Made by a program: the position numbers and the translations under genes. Shown here one piece after another: positions 1 through 6,904 of a DNA stretch of 12,669 nucleotides. Every line of letters begins with the position of its first letter. Within the stretch, counting starts at the first letter, position 1. This DNA is from Roseiflexaceae bacterium (GTDB lineage: Bacteria > Chloroflexota > Chloroflexia > Chloroflexales > Roseiflexaceae), in contig JACMIM010000417.1 in NCBI GenBank assembly GCA_014381165.1, positions 1 through 12,669 of the forward strand. The letters run 5' to 3'. Under the pieces are notes generated by a model that worked only from the letters and a program-made list of their open reading frames with translations, did not search any database and had not been told where the DNA came from.

Positions 1-51
1 TCGCAGCAGGTTGAACAGCGAGACATCGATCGAGGATTGACCAGACTTCAT
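1..51 (-). CDS. Start of an unidentified minus-strand gene, cut by the window edge
   Basis: An ATG on the minus strand (49-51) opens a frame that stays open to the window edge and gives 17 residues, MKSGQSSIDVSLFNLLR. A purine-rich GAGAG stretch lies about 10-14 bases upstream. A promoter-like pair, CTGACA and TATGAT with a 16-base spacer, lies further upstream at 148-175. The fragment is too short to assign to a family. The call rests on the start, the weak ribosome site and the promoter together, and it could be a chance open frame. Confidence 0.4.
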   Translation of the reverse strand, partial: MKSGQSSIDVSLFNLLR

Positions 52-147
52 GATTACTTGCTCTCTCAGGCTAAAGCTTGGATGTGATGAATCTAGAGGG
101 TGTGGATGAAACGTTCTACTGCAAACATACCGATGTCACCACTATAC

Positions 148-175
148 ATCATACTGTATGTCGATTTGATGTCAG
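148..175 (-). promoter_or_regulatory. Candidate sigma-70-like promoter reading leftward
   Basis: On the minus strand a -35 box CTGACA (170-175) and a -10 box TATGAT (148-153) are separated by 16 bases, and each matches the consensus at 5 of 6 positions. It would start transcription near 141, giving a leader of about 90 bases before the partial gene at 51. No transcription data are available to support it. Confidence 0.4.
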
Positions 176-187
176 TTCGGTTGCAAT

Positions 188-217
188 GCGGAATTGCTAT
201 TAGCGGAATTGCTATTA
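188..217. repeat. Two tandem copies of a 15-bp unit
   Basis: The unit GCGGAATTGCTATTA occurs twice head to tail (188-202 and 203-217), and two bases of a third copy follow. It lies in the spacer between the leftward partial gene and the dehydratase, upstream of both. It could be an operator with two protein sites or simple slippage. The whole 52-306 spacer is richer in A and T than the rest of the window, and no other gene is seen in it. Confidence 0.8.
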
Positions 218-306
218 GCCGTAATATAAATCGTCAAGAATGTTCCTATAAGAACAGAGTACATTTTGGTAGCAAGCGAAAGTCCTGATTAGGCAAAAGG
301 ATATGT

Positions 307-1269
307 ATGTACACAACTCTTTCGATCAGCCAGGTTCAGGCGGCACGCGAACGAATCGCCCCGCATGTGCGCCACACCCCGCTGGTCTCGCTACCCTCGC
401 CCCAAGGCAACATGCCACCGCAGCTACGGCTGAAACTCGAAAACCTCCAGGTGACTGGCTCGTTCAAGGCACGCGGTGCTTTTAACAACCTACTCCAGCT
501 TAGTGCGCAACAGCTTGCTCAGGGAATTGTGACAGCATCGGGCGGTAATCACGGGTTGGCGATCGCCTATGCCGCTGCGCAACTACGCACCGCGGCCACA
601 GTCTATATTCCAGAAACGGCCAGTGCCGACCGCGAGGCGCGCATAGCCGCGTGGGGGGCACAGGTCATCCGCTTTGGCAGCAACCCTTCCGATGCGTTGG
701 CGCAGGCACGCGCGCATGGAGCGGCGGCGGGGCTGGCCTTTATTCACCCATTCGATGCCATACGCACACTCGAAGGTACCGGTACACTGGGCTTAGAACT
801 ACTCGACGATCTGCCCGACATCGATTACCTACTGGTTGCGATTGGCGGCGGCGGGCTGATCTCCGGCATGGCTGCGGCGATCAAGCAGCAGAAACCGCAT
901 GTGCGAATCATCGGCGTCGAGCCAGTCGGTGCAGCCTCGATGCACGCGGCAGTCGAAGCCGGCCACGTCGTCGAACTTGCCGACGTGCGCACGATCGCCG
1001 ACACGCTCGCGCCGCGTGCGGTCTGCGATCTCACGCTTGGTTTGACACAGCAGTATGTGGACGAAATCATCCTGGTGGACGACCGCCAGATGGTGCTGGC
1101 CATGCGCTGGCTGTGGGCTGAATGCAACCAGTTGGTCGAGCCAGCGGGCGCGGCGGTGATCGCGGCGCTGCAAAGTGGCGCGATTACCATCCCGCGCGAC
1201 GCTGCGCCAGTGGCGCTTATCTGCGGCGGTAATGCGGCGGCGGAGTCGGTATTTCAGCACTACAGCTGA
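307..1269 (+). CDS. Threonine/serine dehydratase-like PLP enzyme
   Basis: This 320-residue cytoplasmic enzyme belongs to the fold-type II pyridoxal-phosphate family (threonine dehydratase, serine dehydratase, serine racemase). It should deaminate L-threonine or L-serine to the 2-keto acid and ammonia. Visible motifs are the Schiff-base lysine in SFKARGA (K54), SGGNHG (78-83), which binds the substrate carboxylate, the phosphate-binding run GGGG (180-183), and CGGN near the C-terminus (306-309). There is no C-terminal ACT regulatory domain, so it is the short, catabolic-type form and not the isoleucine-inhibited IlvA. The start at 307 is preferred because AAAAGG (295-300) lies 6 bases upstream; an out-of-frame ATG sits at 303. 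Its last 10 bp overlap the end of the convergent maltokinase gene. The exact substrate cannot be told from the sequence; threo-3-hydroxyaspartate ammonia-lyase or serine racemase are alternatives. Confidence 0.9.
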   Translation: MYTTLSISQVQAARERIAPHVRHTPLVSLPSPQGNMPPQLRLKLENLQVTGSFKARGAFNNLLQLSAQQLAQGIVTASGGNHGLAIAYAAAQLRTAATVYIPETASADREARIAAWGAQVIRFGSNPSDALAQARAHGAAAGLAFIHPFDAIRTLEGTGTLGLELLDDLPDIDYLLVAIGGGGLISGMAAAIKQQKPHVRIIGVEPVGAASMHAAVEAGHVVELADVRTIADTLAPRAVCDLTLGLTQQYVDEIILVDDRQMVLAMRWLWAECNQLVEPAGAAVIAALQSGAITIPRDAAPVALICGGNAAAESVFQHYS

Positions 1270-2816
1270 ATCAGCCGGAGCATTCCATCTACCGGAATGC
1301 GCACCCATTCGGGCCGGTTGTTCAGCTCATACTGGAGTTCGTAGACCGCCTTCTCGATTTGGTAGGCGTCCAGCAGCACTTGGCGCTCGCGCTCGCTGTG
1401 TGGCATGAACTGCGTGTTGCCGGCGAGATCGAAGTAGCTTTGCAGAAAGGCTGCCGAGGCTGCATTGACCCAGGCTTGCAGCTGCGCTGGTGGCAGCTCG
1501 CCCAGCGCAGTGGCGGCGGCATAGTCGAACGAGCGCAACATGCCAGCGAGATCTCGCAACGGCGAGCGCTTGGCGCGGCGCTCGGCCAAGCTGCGCGCCG
1601 GTTCGCCCTCGAAATCGATGATAATGAAATCGCCATCTGGCGTGGCCAGCACCTGCCCCAGATGATAATCGCCGTGGGCGCGCGTGCGCTGGGCAGTCAA
1701 CGGCTGCTGGCTCAACTGCGCGAAGCGGGCGCGGATGTCCTGCTCGCGGTCGAGAATCTGCTGGACGCTGCCGCGCACCTGCTGCGGCTGGCGATCCAAA
1801 CTGGCGCGGGCCTGGGCGAACACTCGGTCGGCCAAGTTGTTCATCGAAGCCACCTCGGCGCTGGCGTCTTCAGCGCTCAGTGGCTCGGGCACAAACTCCT
1901 GGCCCTGCCCACTAGCCAGCGCCAGGTGCAACTCCGCCGTGCGCCGCCCCAGCATGCGCACTGCATCAAGCGTGCGCCCCACCGCCGGGCTGTTCAACCC
2001 TTCGGAACCTTCGCGCTCTTCGTTTCTTCGCGGTAAACTATCCGACTGCCTGAGTTCGGCCTGAACCTGGCCAAGCAGCCCCAGCATGAAGCTCCAGGCA
2101 TCGCCAACGTTGGGTACAAAGCTCATCAGCATGCCCAACGTGGCGGGCTGGCCCGTGCCGTCGTCATAGCTAAGTGCGCCAGCCACCGGCGCGATCTGGG
2201 CAAAGCCCTGCGCGGTCAGGAATTCGCCGATCTCCAGATCGGGGTTCAGGCCCGGCACAATTCGGCGAAATAGCTTGAGAATAAGCTGCTCGCCATACAG
2301 AATCGAGGTGTTGCTTTGCTCGGCCTTCGAGACATGCGTTTCCAGCTCACCCGCGCCGCGCAGCCGCGTGAATGCCTCGGTCGGCGTGGCAAAGATCGTC
2401 CCCTCCGCACCGCCGAAGCGCTCGCCGCGCTCGATTGCGCCAAGCAGCAACTGGCAGAAGGCTGGGTCGTAGACCGCATCGTACAGCACCGCGTCGCCGG
2501 TGAGATCATCGGTATTGGCGATCACCGCTTGAGGCGTGGCCCGGCGCAGGTCGGCGGCCTGCGTAGCATCGGCGAAGGCTAGTGGCAGCAGGTACGTGTC
2601 AGGCTCGCCCTCCTGGTAGGTCAATTCGACAACGCACAGGTAGGCCAGCGGCGAGTTAGCCGGCAGCGGTAGCGCATCGGCGATCCGGGCGCTCGCAATC
2701 GTGCGGGCCTTGCCACCAAACCAGCGCCGCTCGCGGATGTAATCGGGCAGGGCCTCCACCAAGGCTGGCGCGCGCACGGCCTCGCGCAGGGCATACACTG
2801 AAGGTGGGAATGACAT
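1260..2816 (-). CDS. mak: Maltokinase (maltose 1-phosphotransferase)
   Basis: This 518-residue kinase phosphorylates maltose with ATP to maltose 1-phosphate, the donor used by GlgE. The N-terminal cap contains the family signature ERRWFGGKAR (29-38). The kinase part shows an ATP-binding lysine in ILKLFRR (K181), the catalytic HGDYHLGQV (381-389, D383), the metal-binding IDFEGEP (D401) and the very typical stretch AERRAKRSPLRDLAGML (411-427). The start at 2816 has GGAG 10 bases upstream. A longer in-frame ATG at 2987 lies inside the upstream gene and is unlikely. It is the last gene of the minus-strand operon, 37 bp after the membrane protein. It is a free-standing kinase, not fused to trehalose synthase. 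A polar insert at about 256-280 carries a CGAAG-type repeat and makes the protein somewhat longer than the roughly 450-residue relatives. Confidence 0.92.
   Translation of the reverse strand: MSFPPSVYALREAVRAPALVEALPDYIRERRWFGGKARTIASARIADALPLPANSPLAYLCVVELTYQEGEPDTYLLPLAFADATQAADLRRATPQAVIANTDDLTGDAVLYDAVYDPAFCQLLLGAIERGERFGGAEGTIFATPTEAFTRLRGAGELETHVSKAEQSNTSILYGEQLILKLFRRIVPGLNPDLEIGEFLTAQGFAQIAPVAGALSYDDGTGQPATLGMLMSFVPNVGDAWSFMLGLLGQVQAELRQSDSLPRRNEEREGSEGLNSPAVGRTLDAVRMLGRRTAELHLALASGQGQEFVPEPLSAEDASAEVASMNNLADRVFAQARASLDRQPQQVRGSVQQILDREQDIRARFAQLSQQPLTAQRTRAHGDYHLGQVLATPDGDFIIIDFEGEPARSLAERRAKRSPLRDLAGMLRSFDYAAATALGELPPAQLQAWVNAASAAFLQSYFDLAGNTQFMPHSERERQVLLDAYQIEKAVYELQYELNNRPEWVRIPVDGMLRLIQL
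2008..2033 (-). repeat. Intragenic CGAAG-type repeat inside maltokinase
   Basis: Read on the minus strand, CGAAG occurs three times here at 8- and 9-base steps, and a fourth copy follows 9 bases further on. This resembles the CGAAGA-rich short repeats often seen between genes in many bacteria. Here it is in frame and encodes roughly residues 262-270 of the kinase, within a charged linker (RRNEEREGSEG). The resemblance to intergenic repeats is from memory and was not searched. Confidence 0.5.
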
Positions 2817-2853
2817 AAATCTGCATCTCCAAAATGAATAATTTGGCCGTGTG

Positions 2854-3519
2854 CTAGTGCGGGTCGCCTGAAGTATCGGCTGGAAACAGCACAGGCAGGC
2901 GTACATCCACAGCCTGCCACTGGGCAGTCTGATAGCGTAGGTGCAGCACAATGCCGGCAATGAAAGCCGCAATGCCTGCCCCAGCACACAGCAGTACCGT
3001 TAGGCCAAGCCTGCTACAGACAAGCCCCACCAGCACACCCACGAGGGTGCTATTGATCACGCCGATCGTGCCCGCAGTGGTTAGGAACATCTGCCAGCGG
3101 CCTGAGGTCACGCCCATGGTGCGGATGATGCTCGCCGCGTCGTCGTTAGTGGAAAGCAGGAAGTAGCGCCCGAGTATCGGCGAAAGCTCGGCGTAGAGAT
3201 GGCGCAACCGGTTGATCTCGCGGGCGTAGATCGTATCTTCGATCGCTGATTGCAGCACGCGGGCGAAGGTTGCCACGCCGAGAAAGATCAATGTTGGGAA
3301 CAGCACAAAGCTGAAGATAAAGAACGCACTCATCGATTCGTCGACCTGGCCAACAAAGGCCAGCGCCACCAGCGTGCTCGATACGGTGCTCAGAAACAGG
3401 CTGGCCCGCCCGTTGGCATCGCTAATCGTTGCACTGCGCGCGGTCTGCAGCGTGAAGTGCTCGGTGGTCGCCAGTGTGGCGATCTGCTGTTTCTCGGCAT
3501 CGCTGAGCTGATCGGTCAT
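2854..3519 (-). CDS. Four-helix membrane protein of unknown function
   Basis: This 221-residue protein is not assigned to a named family. A cytoplasmic-looking N-terminal helix contains the stretch TLQTARSATISDANGRA (23-39), which gives the impression of a conserved signature. Two hydrophobic segments follow (about 40-58 and 64-86), then a charged middle part of about 60 residues with an Arg-rich patch (EINRLRHLYAEL, 101-112). A second pair of hydrophobic segments (about 146-168 and 170-193) and a short polar tail complete it. It lies between the peroxiredoxin-like gene (58 bp away) and maltokinase (37 bp), so it is probably co-transcribed with glgE. The start has only a weak GGGA upstream (3530-3533). 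No catalytic motif is visible. Confidence 0.8.
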   Translation of the reverse strand: MTDQLSDAEKQQIATLATTEHFTLQTARSATISDANGRASLFLSTVSSTLVALAFVGQVDESMSAFFIFSFVLFPTLIFLGVATFARVLQSAIEDTIYAREINRLRHLYAELSPILGRYFLLSTNDDAASIIRTMGVTSGRWQMFLTTAGTIGVINSTLVGVLVGLVCSRLGLTVLLCAGAGIAAFIAGIVLHLRYQTAQWQAVDVRLPVLFPADTSGDPH

Positions 3520-3538
3520 CGTGATGTTGTTCCCGTCA

Positions 3539-3558
3539 CCCGGCGCTGAAGCGCCGGG
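3539..3558. repeat. Palindrome with an 8-bp stem and TGAA loop
   Basis: CCCGGCGC-TGAA-GCGCCGGG is a perfect stem in the 58-bp gap between the peroxiredoxin-like gene and the membrane protein gene. No run of T follows on either side, so it does not look like a full intrinsic terminator. In an operon transcript it could stabilise the upstream message or weaken downstream expression. It shares its loop with six other palindromes in the window. Confidence 0.85.
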
Positions 3559-3577
3559 CTATTGGGCCTATTGGTTG

Positions 3578-4195
3578 TCATTCGAATTGGTCGACTGCGC
3601 CGGCCATGCGGATGAACACCTGCTTCCAAGAAGCCCCGTAGGGGTAGAATTTGTTTTTCTCGCCCGCATCCCAGGCGGCGCGCACCGCTGGGTCGCTCAA
3701 GTCCCAGTCGAAGCGAATGCGCTGCGTGATCTCGCGTAGATCGGCGTGCAGATCAGCCGTCGAGGGCCGGCCCCAATACCAGTAGCCATTGTAGATTTTG
3801 TAGATTTTCAATCCCGGCTCAAGCACAATCGTATGTGGAATCATCGGGTTGTTGTGCGGGTCGGTGTACTCGGCGATGTCTAAATCCTGCTGCACCACGC
3901 GCTTGTCGTCGTGCAGAAACGGCCAGTCGGCCCCAACGCCAAGCCGCAGGTCATTGCTCAACATGAAGCTGTCGGTCGTGATGGTCACGAGCCGCACAAA
4001 GCCAACCGCCAGCTGTCTGTTGAACTCGACTAACTGAAGCAGCTGCTGGCGATCCTTGGGGCAATAAATGCCGCGCCCGATCATCACGATCAGCGGGTCG
4101 ATGCCCTGGAGCAACGAGAGCTTGCGCGGCGTGCCGGTATGATCGGGCAGCTGATAGTCGGGAAAGGTCGCGCCTGGCACAATATCGGCTCGCAT
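3578..4195 (-). CDS. Peroxiredoxin-like (AhpC/TSA, redoxin) protein, single cysteine
   Basis: This 205-residue protein begins like a thioredoxin-fold peroxiredoxin (VPGATFPDYQLPDHTG, 6-21, then PLIVMIGRGIYCPKDRQQL). The only cysteine is C45, in RGIYCP, at the place of the peroxidatic cysteine. With no second cysteine it would be a one-Cys enzyme needing an outside thiol, or a redox-dead relative. The central strand VTITTDS (70-76) and PHTIVLEPGLKIYKIYNGYWYWGRP (120-144) fit the rest of the fold. There is no signal peptide, so it should be cytoplasmic. The start lies 9 bp after the glgE stop, and its GAGG (4200-4203) sits right beside that stop, suggesting translational coupling. Why it stands in a maltose-1-phosphate operon is not evident from its sequence. 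Confidence 0.82.
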   Translation of the reverse strand: MRADIVPGATFPDYQLPDHTGTPRKLSLLQGIDPLIVMIGRGIYCPKDRQQLLQLVEFNRQLAVGFVRLVTITTDSFMLSNDLRLGVGADWPFLHDDKRVVQQDLDIAEYTDPHNNPMIPHTIVLEPGLKIYKIYNGYWYWGRPSTADLHADLREITQRIRFDWDLSDPAVRAAWDAGEKNKFYPYGASWKQVFIRMAGAVDQFE

Positions 4196-4204
4196 AGAAC
4201 CTCG

Positions 4205-6172
4205 CTAACTGTACTTTTCGAACTGCTGCTCGCTATGTGGCTGTTCAAGCCGAAAAACGTGAACAGGTGATTCAACCGGCAAGCGCACATAGTTCCACTC
4301 GCCGCCCCAGCTGTAGCGCGCCCCGCTCAACAGATCGTGCGCGACGAATGTGCCAGTCAGGCCAAGTTCAGCCAGGCCAACCCAGCCAGCCTGGGTGTTG
4401 AGCGGGTCGAGGTTGACGACCATCAGCAGCGTGTTCAGCCCGTCGGGCGAGCGCTTGGAGTAGGCGATCAGCTGCTCGTTCTCGGCGTAATCGTTCTGCA
4501 CGCTGTGGAAGCGGATGCTTTCGTTGCGGTGCAGGGCTGGGTTCTCGCGCCGAATCTGGTTCAGGCGGGCAACCAGCGGGCGCAGGCTATGCGATGCGTT
4601 CAAATCCCAGTGTTTCAGCTCGTACTTCTCATTGTCACTATACTCCTCGCGCGCGCCAGCTGGCGTGTGCAGCATGTGCTCGTAGGCTGGGCCGTAGATG
4701 CCGTAGCTGGCCACCAGCGTGGCCGCCAGCGTCAGCCGCGCGATAAACGTAGCGCGGTGGCCATCGAAGAACTGCGGCGTCAGAATATCGTGAGTGGTCG
4801 GCCAGAAGTTCGGGCGGAAGAATTCGCGCGCTTCGGTTTGGGTCAGCTCGGTCAGGTATTCGGTCAGCTCCCGCTTGGTGGTGCGCCAGGCGAAGTAGGT
4901 GTACGACTGCGTGAAGCCTAGCTTGGCCAGCCGATACATCACCTTTGGGCGTGTGAAGGCTTCAGACAGAAAGATTACATCGGGGTGGGCGCGGCTGAGT
5001 TCGTCGATACACCACTGCCAGAAGGGAAAAGCCTTGGTGTGCGGGTTATCGACTCGGTAAATCTTGACGCCCTGCGCGATCCAGAAATCGAAATAGCTCT
5101 TCAGCTCCTGCCACAGGTTTTGCCAGTCGTCGCTCTCGAAGTTGATCGGGTAGATGTCCTGGTACTTCTTGGGCGGGTTCTCGGCATACTGAATCGTGCC
5201 GTCGGGGCGCTGGCGGAACCACTCTGGGTGGCTTGCCACATACGGGTGTTCGGGCGAGGCGTTAAAGGCGTTGTCGAGCGCGATCTCGATGCCATGGGCG
5301 CGCGCGGCGGCGACCAGCTGGCGGAAGTCGTCCAGCGTGCCAAGCTCGGGGTGAACATCCTTGTGGCCGCCTTCCAGCCCGCCGATCGCATAAGGGCTGC
5401 CCGGGTCGCCAGCTTGAGCAGTCGGGCTATTGTCCTTGCCCTTGCGGAAGGTCTGGCCGATCGGGTGGATGGGCGTCAGGTACAACACATCGAAGCCCAG
5501 CTCCTGCACATACGGCAGCCAGCCTTCGACATCTTTGAACGTACCGTGGCGGCCCGGCTCGGGCGAGGTGCTGCGCGGGAAAATCTCGTACCAGGCGCTG
5601 AACACGGCCAGCTCGCGGTCGATTTTCACCGGCAGCGTGGGCGACTCTGAGACAAAGCTGCGTTCGGCGTGGCGGTGCATAAGCGTGGCCAATTCGGGTT
5701 CGACACCCACGCTGCCCGCGCCGGCGCGCAGTGCTTGGGCGTAGCGGCGCAGTTGCGTGGCGTCATCGCTGGGCGCGCGCTGGGCCGCCTCGTCGATCAG
5801 ACGCGCGCCGATCTCGAGATCGAGCGGGGCCACGCTTGCGGCGGCGATCCGCTTGACCATGTCGCCAGCCCAGCTCTGGAAATGATCGATATAGCCAGCC
5901 ACGCAGTAGCTGGCGCGGCCCACCTGGCTGGCTGTGAACGCGCCCCGCCAGCGATCGTTGCCCAGCGGCTGCATCGCCTGCTCGTGCCACTCCCGTTCGG
6001 TGCCGCTGCGGTGGCGCAGCAGCACGGTAATCGCATCGTGGCCATCGGCAAACACATCGGCCTCGACCACTACCGCTTCGCCGACTGCCCGCTTGATCGC
6101 AAACGCGCCGCCGTCGGTCTGCGGCGTCACGCGCTCGACCACCACCCGCTTGCGCCCGTCCTCAGCCAACAT
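4205..6172 (-). CDS. glgE: Alpha-1,4-glucan:maltose-1-phosphate maltosyltransferase
   Basis: This 655-residue GH13-family enzyme (GlgE type) transfers maltosyl units from maltose 1-phosphate to the end of an alpha-1,4-glucan. An N-terminal beta-sandwich (about 1-110) and a helical segment lead into the catalytic barrel (from about 188, FSAWYEIFPRS). Family marks are GWLPYVQELGFDVLYLTPIHPIG (217-239), ENPPKKYQDIYPINF (331-345), the nucleophile in RVDNPHTK (D375), the acid/base in LSEAFTRP (E404) and the third acid in HDILTP (D462). A C-terminal beta domain follows. The segment 299-308 reads LDNAFNASPE, where I recall LDxAxQCSP as usual; this is a small variation near the active site. GAGG (6180-6183) lies 7 bases before the ATG. 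It is the first gene of the operon ending with maltokinase. Confidence 0.95.
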   Translation of the reverse strand: MLAEDGRKRVVVERVTPQTDGGAFAIKRAVGEAVVVEADVFADGHDAITVLLRHRSGTEREWHEQAMQPLGNDRWRGAFTASQVGRASYCVAGYIDHFQSWAGDMVKRIAAASVAPLDLEIGARLIDEAAQRAPSDDATQLRRYAQALRAGAGSVGVEPELATLMHRHAERSFVSESPTLPVKIDRELAVFSAWYEIFPRSTSPEPGRHGTFKDVEGWLPYVQELGFDVLYLTPIHPIGQTFRKGKDNSPTAQAGDPGSPYAIGGLEGGHKDVHPELGTLDDFRQLVAAARAHGIEIALDNAFNASPEHPYVASHPEWFRQRPDGTIQYAENPPKKYQDIYPINFESDDWQNLWQELKSYFDFWIAQGVKIYRVDNPHTKAFPFWQWCIDELSRAHPDVIFLSEAFTRPKVMYRLAKLGFTQSYTYFAWRTTKRELTEYLTELTQTEAREFFRPNFWPTTHDILTPQFFDGHRATFIARLTLAATLVASYGIYGPAYEHMLHTPAGAREEYSDNEKYELKHWDLNASHSLRPLVARLNQIRRENPALHRNESIRFHSVQNDYAENEQLIAYSKRSPDGLNTLLMVVNLDPLNTQAGWVGLAELGLTGTFVAHDLLSGARYSWGGEWNYVRLPVESPVHVFRLEQPHSEQQFEKYS

Positions 6173-6296
6173 GGATGTACCTCATCGCTTGTCGTGCGGC
6201 GATTCTCGTACTACTGTAGCACATAGCGGGCAAAAAGCGTGCCGCCCGCACGGTAAGCGTCAGGCCTGATACGTTCTTGCGGTGCCACCACGCCTT

Positions 6297-6408
6297 CCCG
6301 GCGGCTGAAGCCGCCGACTGGCAAGACCAAGCCCGCCGCTGCGGGCTGAAACAATGTACAGCCCGCGGCGGCGGGCTTCGCAATCCCAGCCAGCGGCTTC
6401 AGCCGCGC
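6297..6408. repeat. Two facing copies of a double-hairpin palindromic repeat
   Basis: The 341-bp divergent spacer between glgE and the MNT gene holds two copies of one repeat in opposite orientation. Copy A (6297-6347, minus sense) has CGGCGGC-TGAA-GCCGCCG at 6299-6316 and AGCCCGC-CGCT-GCGGGCT at 6330-6347. Copy B (6360-6408, plus sense) has AGCCCGC-GGCG-GCGGGCT at 6360-6377 and GCGGC-TTCA-GCCGC at 6393-6406. Together they can fold into one large cruciform. A third copy is at 8434-8482. The arrangement resembles paired REP elements. The rest of the spacer (6184-6296 and 6409-6500) shows no gene. Confidence 0.85.
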
Positions 6409-6513
6409 GGCTGTTGGCAGAACGCATACGCCCTGGAACCTCGTGTGGGATCGGGCCGCGGCGGTGCTCCGCGTGGTACAGTATCTATTATTCGTGTTGA
6501 AAAAGGCTCTACT

Positions 6514-6864
6514 ATGCCGCCTATCACACAGGCATCGTTGCCCAATCACACACTCCCACACGAGGTATTTGCCATGGCGGAGTGCCTTGTCGAAACATTT
6601 CAACCTGAACGGGTGTATTTGTTTGGCTCGACTGCACGCGGCGATGCAGGGCCGGATAGCGACTACGATTTTATAGTCGTCGTTGCCGATTCGCAGCAGT
6701 CCTCCTATCAACGCAGCATTCAGGGACAGCGCGCCTTGGCACCGTTTCAACTACCAAAGGACGTAATTGTTTGGACAAAGGATCAGTTCGACAAACGCCT
6801 TTACCTTGTAGCTTCATTGCCTGCAACGGTTGTTCGTGAGGGAGTGTTGCTGTATGAGCGATGA
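6514..6864 (+). CDS. MNT-type nucleotidyltransferase (MntA-like antitoxin)
   Basis: This 116-residue protein has the minimal nucleotidyltransferase fold. It shows the GS-x10-DxD signature (GSTARG at 38-43, D50 and D52) and a third acidic candidate in PKDVIVW (D83). In MntA/HepT pairs such proteins neutralise a HEPN toxin by attaching AMP to it. The ATG at 6514 is chosen because AAAAGG (6501-6506) lies 7 bases upstream and the conserved region follows. An in-frame ATG at 6574 and a longer frame from 6277 are less likely, since the latter runs through the palindromic repeats. A full HEPN partner gene is missing; only a 16-codon frame follows with an ATG 8 bp before this stop codon. Confidence 0.85.
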   Translation: MPPITQASLPNHTLPHEVFAMAECLVETFQPERVYLFGSTARGDAGPDSDYDFIVVVADSQQSSYQRSIQGQRALAPFQLPKDVIVWTKDQFDKRLYLVASLPATVVREGVLLYER

Positions 6865-6904
6865 TGCGCTGCGGATGACAGATATCAGTGCTTGCACGTC
6901 CTAA
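6854..6904 (+). pseudogene. Possible N-terminal remnant of a HEPN toxin gene
   Basis: An ATG at 6854 overlaps the end of the MNT gene in a different frame, as HEPN partner genes commonly do. It encodes MSDDALRMTDISACTS and stops at 6902-6904. The opening residues look like the usual start of a HEPN protein, but the helical body with the RxxxxH motif is absent. The stop falls directly on the 3' end of the convergent CHAT gene, as if the locus was cut there. With so few residues this could also be chance. Confidence 0.4.

Noticed and set aside
241..256. TGTTC-N6-GAACA inverted repeat as an SOS (LexA) box
   Set aside because: The half-site order and spacing differ from the known GAAC-N4-GTTC box, and the neighbouring dehydratase is not an SOS gene.
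559..566. GCGATCGC octamers (also at 11510-11517)
   Set aside because: Only two copies were noted, both inside genes; too few to call an enriched motif without a genome count.
6297..6408. Repeats considered as a CRISPR array
   Set aside because: The copies are inverted, only two, and without regular spacers or cas genes.
6277..6513. N-terminal extension of the MNT protein from an ATG at 6277
   Set aside because: The extension is a translation of the palindromic repeats, and a good ribosome site precedes the ATG at 6514.
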